This document shows positions 34,016-39,460 of a stretch of 39,460 nucleotides of DNA, one piece after another; position 1 is the stretch's first letter; each line of letters opens with the position of its first letter. The stretch covers positions 75,485 through 114,944 of the forward strand of contig JADGFI010000015.1 in the NCBI GenBank assembly GCA_016743945.1. The letters run 5' to 3'. The notes under the pieces were generated by a model. It made no database searches and was not told the origin of the DNA. It saw only the letters and a program-made list of their open reading frames with translations. The translations under genes and the position numbers were made by a program. The stretch is from Desulfobacteraceae bacterium. Its GTDB lineage: Bacteria > Desulfobacterota > Desulfobacteria > Desulfobacterales > Desulfobacteraceae.

Positions 34016-34927
34016 TCAGCCCTTTATAAGGTGTGCAATATTCTCTTGGATCACCCCATAGTCCGCACGGTGTTTACACAGGGTGTTCAGGGTTTTAAAG
34101 ATGGCATCTTCCGTGATATCCTCCTGTTGAAGAATCATCAAGGATCTTGCCCAGTCCAGGGTTTCCGAAATACAGGGCTTTTTCTTCAAGTCCAATTCCC
34201 GGATTTTGGCAACGGTGGCAACCACTTTGCTCAGCAATCGTTCCTGGATACCGGGAATTTTCATCCGCAGGATCTCTTTCTCTGTTTCAATGGTGGGGTA
34301 GTCGATGTAAAGGTGTATGCAGCGCCGTTTCAGGGCATCACTCATATCTCTATAATTATTGGAGGTCAAGACCACAAAGGGCTGACTTTTGGCAGCAATG
34401 GTGCCAAGTTCGGGTATGGTAACCTGGAAATCACTGAGCAGTTCCAGCAAAAAGGCTTCAAACTCAGGATCGGATTTGTCAATTTCGTCAATGAGAAGGA
34501 CCACGGGATCTATTGAAGAAATGGCAGCCAAAAGCGGTCGGGTCTGGAGAAACCGGTCGGAAAAAAAGGCATCTTCATGTTCTGCGATCTCATCCACGGC
34601 CTCGGCCAGGCTGGCCGTGGTGGAGATGACATCATTGATTTTTCCCTTGAGCATCTGGGTATAGAGCAATTGCTTGGCATAGGCCCATTCGTACAAGGCC
34701 TTTGATTCATCCAGACCTTCATAACACTGCAAGCGGATCATCTCCTGTTCCAGACAGGCGGCAATGCTCTTTGCAAGCTCTGTCTTGCCAACCCCTGCCG
34801 GTCCTTCGATCAAAATCGGCTTTTGGGTTTCCTGGGCCAGAAAAACAATGGTACAAATTTCCTGTGACGGGATATACCCGGTCTGTTCCATCCTGTTTCG
34901 AACATCTTTGACGCTCTTAAACCGCAT
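34016..34927 (-). CDS. MoxR-family AAA+ ATPase
   Basis: A 303-residue AAA+ protein. GPAGVGKT at 42-49 is Walker A, VVLLIDEID at 143-150 is Walker B, and TSNNYRDMSDALKRRCIHLY gives sensor 1 and the arginine finger region. MoxR ATPases act as chaperones that remodel or insert cofactors together with a VWA partner, and the VWA gene is directly downstream. AAAGGAAG precedes ATG 34927. The start overlaps the end of a tiny membrane ORF, and the whole run from the racemase gene at 35799 to the dehydrogenase looks like one transcript. Confidence 0.93.
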   Translation of the reverse strand: MRFKSVKDVRNRMEQTGYIPSQEICTIVFLAQETQKPILIEGPAGVGKTELAKSIAACLEQEMIRLQCYEGLDESKALYEWAYAKQLLYTQMLKGKINDVISTTASLAEAVDEIAEHEDAFFSDRFLQTRPLLAAISSIDPVVLLIDEIDKSDPEFEAFLLELLSDFQVTIPELGTIAAKSQPFVVLTSNNYRDMSDALKRRCIHLYIDYPTIETEKEILRMKIPGIQERLLSKVVATVAKIRELDLKKKPCISETLDWARSLMILQQEDITEDAIFKTLNTLCKHRADYGVIQENIAHLIKG

Positions 34928-35051
34928 TTTTCTTCCTTTGTCTTTTGCATAAAACCAAAAAGAAAATAAATACCAGCAATGGTGGCAAAGGGCAAGGCAG
35001 AAACCAAGGGAACAGCAATTCTTGGATCCCCGATACGAAGGTGGGCATCAT
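34917..35051 (-). CDS. Possible 44-residue single-span membrane protein
   Basis: A frame from ATG 35051 to TAA 34917-34919. It starts one base after the racemase stop and overlaps the first 11 bp of the MoxR gene. The product has a polar head (MMPTFVSGIQE), a hydrophobic stretch (LPPLLVFIFFLVL) and a basic tail (CKRQRKKNAV), a neat one-pass layout with the positive end inside. There is no strong ribosome site of its own, so it would depend on coupling to the racemase gene. No known family is recognised. It may be real, or a chance frame in a 125-bp spacer. Confidence 0.35.
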   Translation of the reverse strand: MMPTFVSGIQELLFPWFLPCPLPPLLVFIFFLVLCKRQRKKNAV

Positions 35052-35052
35052 A

Positions 35053-35799
35053 CTATTTTATATCCGATTTTTGAAGGGAAGAAAAAAGTGAAGAGGAAAA
35101 TGACGCGTGAATCAATGTAACCATGGTTGACAAATCAAAGACGGGAATCCCGATTTTATCCCGAATTGCCGTTGCAAAAGGAGGCAAATCGGTACATTCA
35201 AGTAATATTGCGCCTAGATCAGGTATCTGCTTTTGTGCTGTAACTGCTGTTGAAACGACTTCTTTGGCCACTGTTTCAATTGACAAAGGCTGATCTGGGG
35301 TAAGGTGAATTTTACTCCATTCCGGCTGCTCATCCATCCCGTAAATTTCAATGCGCCCCATATCTTCCTGGCCCACAGCGGCAAAGTGTTCCTTCTTAAG
35401 GGCTTGTTTGGAAGCCGTAATAACGGCAAGTTTCTTAGATCCGATGGAAGAGAGGATAAAAGGAGTCTGCATCAAGGTTGAGGTAAAGACCGGAACCGGC
35501 AGGGCCTTTGCCAGCTCTTTTTGAAAAATGGCATTAAACCCGCAGCTGGTGATAATTGCCCGCACCCCCTTTCTTACCATTGCCATGGCTTCAATCACCA
35601 TGGTATCCAAGATATCTCCATGGGGATTGTGCAGGACGGAATCATAGTTTGCCCCGGCTACCCGCCTGAAAAGAACAAAAAAGGGATAGCTATCAGGATT
35701 GACACTATTGCCCGATAAGGATTCAAGTTGCTCAAGTCCCTTTGGATTGCCCCCCGCTTCCCAGCACAAAACCCCTAAAAAAGGTTTTTGGGTTCTCAT
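35053..35799 (-). CDS. Asp/Glu racemase-family protein
   Basis: A 248-residue protein of the aspartate/glutamate/hydantoin racemase fold. VRAIITSCGFNAIFQKEL carries the first conserved Cys and GAILLECTDLPPFATAI the second, the usual pair for cofactor-independent racemisation. The frame is open back to 35832 but ATG 35799 has a strong AAAGGAGG ribosome site. It heads the operon that continues with MoxR, VWA and the acyl-CoA dehydrogenase-like gene, and stands 155 bp after the saccharopine-dehydrogenase-like gene. The substrate is unknown; an amino or hydroxy acid is likely. Confidence 0.85.
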   Translation of the reverse strand: MRTQKPFLGVLCWEAGGNPKGLEQLESLSGNSVNPDSYPFFVLFRRVAGANYDSVLHNPHGDILDTMVIEAMAMVRKGVRAIITSCGFNAIFQKELAKALPVPVFTSTLMQTPFILSSIGSKKLAVITASKQALKKEHFAAVGQEDMGRIEIYGMDEQPEWSKIHLTPDQPLSIETVAKEVVSTAVTAQKQIPDLGAILLECTDLPPFATAIRDKIGIPVFDLSTMVTLIHASFSSSLFSSLQKSDIK

Positions 35800-35862
35800 T
35801 TTTCTGCCTCCTTTATATGAAACTCCGGCCAAGATATTGCAATCATAAACGTTTTATTTCCC

Positions 35863-35904
35863 GTTGTGGTCATGAGCAAATACCATGCTCCGGCCATGCC
35901 GGTT
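35863..35904 (-). repeat. REP-like element, copy B
   Basis: A 42-bp stretch that on the minus strand matches the plus strand at 37335-37377 at about 36 of 43 positions. It holds two small hairpins, CCGGC-ATG-GCCGG and GAGCA with TGCTC around a TGGTATT loop. It lies in the spacer between the saccharopine-dehydrogenase-like gene and the racemase gene. Confidence 0.8.
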
Positions 35905-35954
35905 CTTGTCCAAGCTCCTGAAAATTGCATTTGCTTTTAGTGCTAAAAACTATC

Positions 35955-37184
35955 TCAGGGATTGCAGTTTCCATCCCAGTCGTTTTCACGCTTCTCAAAA
36001 GTGATGCCGCGTTTACCAAGTTCATTAAAATAAAAAACCAAAGGGATATGCATGGGCATAGTCATGCCTGGTTTTTGGATTTTGCCGTCAAGAATCATCA
36101 TGCTTCCAATGGCCATGGGAAAGCCGACCGTCTGCTGCATGGCTGTAAAGCCCGAATCAGAATCATGGCGGACAATCGTCTGAATGACGACCTGCCTTTG
36201 CTGTCCATTGATCATGCCCCGGCCGTCTACCCGGATAAGCCCTATATCCTTTTCCTCTTTTTGATAATAAAATTGCTGCTGTCCGCCGAGCAAGGCCGCG
36301 CAGAATTCATCGGGTTTCACCTGCTGTTCACCCACCCAAATTGCCTCACTGCTCAAAAAACCGCACCTGGCCATCCGCTCCCAGAATGCGCCGTGGCCAG
36401 GCCATCGGCATATATACCGGCCCATGCTTTTGACATGGTTTTCAATACCAAAAAGATGGGTATACTGCATGGAATTACCATTACAAAAACATTCAAGCTC
36501 CTCCTCAAGCCCCGGAATTTCAAGCATATGGATGTTTTCCGGGCTGAACATGGCATCTTTTGCAATGTGCCGAGGATTGCCATTATCAAGGTACACTGCC
36601 GGCCGCAAATGGGATCGGAGAAGCCCGATGACAGACCAGGTGAATTTGTAGCGCAATGGATTATTCGCTGCCTGCAACTCGGGAAAGCCCGCACCATAGG
36701 AATGAAGGGCATGCACCTCATCAAAACAATTTACCACTTGCTGGCCCACTGCCAGATCGATTCCAGGATCCATGCCAAATTCTTCCAGAACAATCAGCCC
36801 CTTTTCCTTGGCTGTTTTGTTTAGTTTTTCGATTCTTTCCATAAACCCTGGCTGGTTTACATGGGCAGGATTATTAATATAACTGGATGTCATAGCATGG
36901 CACCCACAGTCTATTGCAAGCTCAATCATGTCCAGGGTAAAATGCGGGGGGAAAAATTCTATGACCAGGGAAGCCTGGACAAAAAGTTTTCGCAAGGAGG
37001 CTTTGTCCTCGCCTTTTATGTTGAAGCCTTGAACCCTTGGATCTGCAAGCTGCTCAATATCCTTCAAACAGCCCTCATAACAATCAACCACACTCAGACT
37101 CTCAAAATCACCATATTTCAGGAGGTCATAGGCACAGGCTTTTCCCTGCATTCCATAGCCAAGCAAGACAATTCTTCTTTCCAT
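35955..37184 (-). CDS. Saccharopine dehydrogenase-like oxidoreductase
   Basis: A 409-residue protein. IVLLGYGMQGKACAYDLL at the N-terminus has the NAD(P)-binding GxGxxG pattern (residues 9-14). It continues as in the saccharopine dehydrogenase family (HAMTSSYINNPA, GLIVLEEFGMDPGIDL, HSYGAGFPEL). Such enzymes make or break secondary amines between an amino acid and a keto acid or aldehyde, for example lysine metabolism. It is divergent from a GntR regulator at 37434 and upstream of the racemase-headed operon, which fits amino-acid breakdown. The exact substrate is not known. Confidence 0.87.
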   Translation of the reverse strand: MERRIVLLGYGMQGKACAYDLLKYGDFESLSVVDCYEGCLKDIEQLADPRVQGFNIKGEDKASLRKLFVQASLVIEFFPPHFTLDMIELAIDCGCHAMTSSYINNPAHVNQPGFMERIEKLNKTAKEKGLIVLEEFGMDPGIDLAVGQQVVNCFDEVHALHSYGAGFPELQAANNPLRYKFTWSVIGLLRSHLRPAVYLDNGNPRHIAKDAMFSPENIHMLEIPGLEEELECFCNGNSMQYTHLFGIENHVKSMGRYICRWPGHGAFWERMARCGFLSSEAIWVGEQQVKPDEFCAALLGGQQQFYYQKEEKDIGLIRVDGRGMINGQQRQVVIQTIVRHDSDSGFTAMQQTVGFPMAIGSMMILDGKIQKPGMTMPMHIPLVFYFNELGKRGITFEKRENDWDGNCNP

Positions 37185-37257
37185 TTTCCAATTCTCCTCA
37201 AAATCAAGGGAAACTAAGCCCCCGGCAAATACAAACGATCAGACCAATACTTATTCA

Positions 37258-37287
37258 TACATAAAAAAATACATTAATGAGTGTCAA
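37258..37287 (-). promoter_or_regulatory. Probable promoter of the saccharopine-dehydrogenase-like gene
   Basis: Minus-strand TTGACA (37287-37282), 18 bp, then TATGTA (37263-37258), 75 bp before ATG 37184. GATCAGACC near 37238-37246, between it and the gene, is a near-palindrome of the kind GntR/FCD proteins bind. Confidence 0.5.
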
Positions 37288-37334
37288 CAAAAAGTTTAAT
37301 TTTCCCATGAAATCTGTTAAATTGCATCTCAAAT

Positions 37335-37377
37335 AACCGGCATACCCGGAGCACAGGTATTTGCTCCGGGCCACAAC
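37335..37377 (+). repeat. REP-like element, copy A
   Basis: The partner of 35863-35904 in opposite orientation. CCCGGAGCA (37345-37353) and TGCTCCGGG (37362-37370) form a perfect 9-bp stem around an 8-base loop, flanked by AACCGGCAT and CCACAAC, which are shared with the other copy. It lies in the divergent control region before the GntR gene. Confidence 0.8.
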
Positions 37378-37433
37378 AAAAAACAAAACTCTTATAATTG
37401 CAACACCTTGGACAAAGTTTCATATAAATAAAA

Positions 37434-38099
37434 ATGGATAGCGCCATGACAAAAAATACCCAGAAAGCAACAAGTGAAGAGCTTGCCTACGCAAAAATTC
37501 TCAAACTTATCTATGAACGAAAATTTGAACCCGGGGATTTCCTACAGGAAAAACAACTTTCTGAAAGGTTGGGGATGAGCAGAACCCCTATAAATAGGGT
37601 CCTTTCAAGGATGACCGTTGAAGGTATTCTTGAAAGAAGAAAAAAAAAAGGGTGTTTCATCCCATTGGTGAAATCAGAAGATGGTAAACAGCTGTTTTCC
37701 CTGAGAAAAATGATAGAAAGCCAGGTTGCCTGGGAAGCGGCCCATACGTGTAACCAGGATTTTCTGGCCAGGCTAAAGCAGATAAACAGACAGGACCAGC
37801 AAGCTCTTGATGAAAAAAATAATGAGATCTACTACTTGGCAAACCGGAATTTTCACTTTACGCTGACTGAATCAATCAACAATAAATATCTGGAGCGGAT
37901 CAGCAAACAGCTCTTTCACCAGGCATCAATCTACATCTTTTTCTTTGACAGCTTTTTTAGCACACCCATGGATGGCAAGATCCAAACCCCGATTCAACAT
38001 GAAACCATTCTCCAATTTATTGAACAAAAGGATGCCAAAGGGGCAAAAGCCGCAATGGCAGATCACATTGACCATACCATGAAAATGTTTAATTTGTGA
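37434..38099 (+). CDS. GntR family regulator, FCD type
   Basis: A 221-residue regulator. The winged helix spans about 18-80 (RKFEPGDFLQEKQLSERLGM then SRTPINRVLSRMTVEGIL), and the FCD domain follows with NRNFHFTL, QHETIL and DHIDHT, the usual metal-binding His positions. It is divergent from the saccharopine-dehydrogenase-like gene and most likely controls it. An A10-GGG run lies within the wing coding region. No good ribosome site precedes 37434; ATG at 37446 is an alternative start. Confidence 0.9.
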   Translation: MDSAMTKNTQKATSEELAYAKILKLIYERKFEPGDFLQEKQLSERLGMSRTPINRVLSRMTVEGILERRKKKGCFIPLVKSEDGKQLFSLRKMIESQVAWEAAHTCNQDFLARLKQINRQDQQALDEKNNEIYYLANRNFHFTLTESINNKYLERISKQLFHQASIYIFFFDSFFSTPMDGKIQTPIQHETILQFIEQKDAKGAKAAMADHIDHTMKMFNL

Positions 38100-38200
38100 A
38101 AGCGGTATGACAGGCCTCATTAAAACAGGGTTCCAGGCAGATGCCGGGCTGTTTGATCCGGTTACCCTAAATTACAAAAAGTAAAGATATAATTGAATCT

Positions 38201-39262
38201 ATGGTGGATACAAAATGGATAAAAAAGCCGGGACACAAAATGAAGAACATAAAAAAAAATTTTGATAACTCCATTGTCGGGATGTATCAGACACGCATTA
38301 AAGATGGCTCTGTTATAACTGCCAACCGCAAGCTTGTTGAGATTTTCCGGTATGCAGATTTTGATGACTATTTTGCAAGACACAATGCCTGCAGCAATTA
38401 TGTGGAACCCAAAAAAAGAGACCAGCTGTTCAAAAAACTTGAAACCCACGGCAGGGTGGATGATTTTGAAATCCAATTATACCGAGGTGACAAAACAAAA
38501 TTCTGGGCCTGTCTTTCAGCCGAAATCTTTCCAGACCAGGGTTACCTTGAAGGGATGATACTTGATATTGACAAGCGCAAAAAAGCGGAAGAGGCGAACA
38601 AACATCTGGCCCGCCGCCTTCTCTGTGCCCAGGAAGAAGAGCGGATAAGAATTGCAAGGGATCTCCATGATGAACTTGGACAGGATCTTTCCACGCTTCA
38701 ATTCAGCCTGAACAAACTCAAAACCAGCCTTCCCGATGTTTGTGAAACCCAAAAAAAAATGATTGACAACATTGCCAGTGACATTGAGAAAACAGGCGAT
38801 ACGGTGAGAAAAATATCATCCAATCTGCGGCCATCCATGCTGGACCATCTAGGACTGATAGTGACGTTAGAGTCATATATCAGTAGTTTTATGAAACATA
38901 ATCCCTTGACCCGTGTGGATTTCCAGGTGATGGGATATAAAAAACGCCTAAAAGCTGAGATTGAAATTGTTTTATACAGAGTAACCCAGGAGGCTTTGAA
39001 TAATATCAGACGGCATGCCAAAGCATCCAGAGCAAAAGTCATGCTGACATTAACATACCCCAAGGTTATATTGATAATAGGTGATAATGGCGCAGGTTTT
39101 TCCCAAAACCAGAATTCAGAAGGAAATTGTGGAAATGCCATTGGTATTTTGGGCATGAAAGAGAGAATTGATTCCCTTGAAGGATGCTTTACCCTGCATT
39201 CTGCATTGGGAAAAGGGACAACCATCCGGGCGGAAATTCCTGTCCAGGAGCTTGATAGTTAA
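38201..39262 (+). CDS. Sensor histidine kinase, PAS + NarX-type (HisKA_3)
   Basis: A 353-residue cytoplasmic kinase without membrane segments. Residues about 20-130 are a PAS domain (NSIVGMYQTRIKDGSVITAN onward). QEEERIRIARDLHDELGQDL is the HisKA_3 dimerisation motif with phospho-accepting His156, and EALNNIRRHAKAS (N box), IGDNGAGF and GILGMKERI are the ATP-binding boxes. Its stop overlaps the ATG of the response regulator by one base, so the two are a pair. The start is uncertain: ATG 38201 or ATG 38240 (residue 14), neither with a strong ribosome site. The signal and target genes are unknown. Confidence 0.92.
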   Translation: MVDTKWIKKPGHKMKNIKKNFDNSIVGMYQTRIKDGSVITANRKLVEIFRYADFDDYFARHNACSNYVEPKKRDQLFKKLETHGRVDDFEIQLYRGDKTKFWACLSAEIFPDQGYLEGMILDIDKRKKAEEANKHLARRLLCAQEEERIRIARDLHDELGQDLSTLQFSLNKLKTSLPDVCETQKKMIDNIASDIEKTGDTVRKISSNLRPSMLDHLGLIVTLESYISSFMKHNPLTRVDFQVMGYKKRLKAEIEIVLYRVTQEALNNIRRHAKASRAKVMLTLTYPKVILIIGDNGAGFSQNQNSEGNCGNAIGILGMKERIDSLEGCFTLHSALGKGTTIRAEIPVQELDS

Positions 39263-39460
39263 TGAAAAAAATTAAAATAATAGTTGTGGATGACCACGTA
39301 ATTGTCCGGAACGGTCTTTGTGAACTCATCAATGGTCAGGAAAATATGGAAATCATCGGGAGCTCAGGTGACGGCCAGGACGCGCTGAAAAAAATTCAAC
39401 GCCTTCGACCGGATGTCGCTATCCTGGATATTGCCATGCCGAAAATGGATGGCCTAGGGT
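39262..39460 (+). CDS. Response regulator, NarL/LuxR type (partial, runs off window)
   Basis: From ATG 39262 the frame is open to the window end, 66 codons. KIKIIVVDDHVIVRNGL is the acidic pocket of a receiver domain, and DVAILDIAMPKMDGL contains the phospho-accepting Asp. The DNA-binding part lies outside. Overlap with the kinase stop shows they are co-expressed; NarX-type kinases normally pair with LuxR-type regulators. Confidence 0.93.
   Translation, partial: MKKIKIIVVDDHVIVRNGLCELINGQENMEIIGSSGDGQDALKKIQRLRPDVAILDIAMPKMDGLG

Noticed and set aside
35925..36824. 299-residue open frame on the plus strand
   Set aside because: It is the antisense shadow of the saccharopine-dehydrogenase-like gene, which has clear family motifs; the shadow has none.
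1..39460. CRISPR array, tRNA, rRNA or insertion sequence
   Set aside because: No regularly spaced direct repeats of CRISPR type, no tRNA-like or rRNA sequence, and no transposase reading frame were seen.

Overview
The window looks like part of the chromosome of an anaerobic, sulfate-reducer-like member of the Desulfobacterota (Desulfobacteraceae type). That is an inference from gene content: several acyl-CoA ligases and carboxyltransferases, a corrinoid methyltransferase set without pyrrolysine, and a MoxR/VWA operon. No sulfate-reduction marker, rRNA or tRNA is present to confirm it. Coding density is high and most genes lie on the minus strand.

Region 1 (1-11170) handles acyl-CoA activation and breakdown: a partial FadH-like flavin/Fe-S reductase, a long-chain acyl-CoA ligase and a TetR regulator on the minus strand, then a second TetR regulator divergent from a plus-strand run of ligase, two carboxyltransferase subunits and another ligase, closed by a strong terminator.

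Region 2 (11182-25181) is a choline/glycine betaine module. The minus-strand genes encode betaine aldehyde dehydrogenase (betB), a GntR regulator, a choline dehydrogenase (betA), a ChoX/ProX-like binding protein, an MFS transporter, an MttB-family methyltransferase without pyrrolysine, a corrinoid protein and a methyltetrahydrofolate methyltransferase. Together they would take up choline, oxidise it to glycine betaine and move one methyl group to tetrahydrofolate. Between the two halves lies a large regulator with an unusual RpiR-HTH + SIS + SBP_bac_5 architecture, plus scars: an AT-rich stretch with an MFS gene and the N-terminal piece of a second corrinoid protein, and the 3' end of a second methyltransferase gene joined head-on to the 3' end of a TonB-dependent receptor gene.

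Region 3 (25162-30977) is a complete tripartite RND efflux operon (outer-membrane factor, membrane fusion protein, RND pump).

Region 4 (31348-37184) is a compact minus-strand operon: Asp/Glu racemase-family protein, a tiny membrane ORF, MoxR ATPase, CoxE-type VWA protein and a divergent acyl-CoA dehydrogenase. It is preceded by a saccharopine-dehydrogenase-like gene flanked by an inverted pair of 42/43-bp repeats.

Region 5 (37434-39460) has a GntR/FCD regulator, a PAS-NarX-type histidine kinase and the start of its response regulator.

The least ordinary items are the three-domain regulator, the racemase/smORF/MoxR/VWA/ACAD operon, the rearrangement scars with a 31-bp copy of the RND gene end beside the methyltransferase gene, the REP-like inverted repeats, and short tandem duplications that begin at stop codons at several gene junctions.
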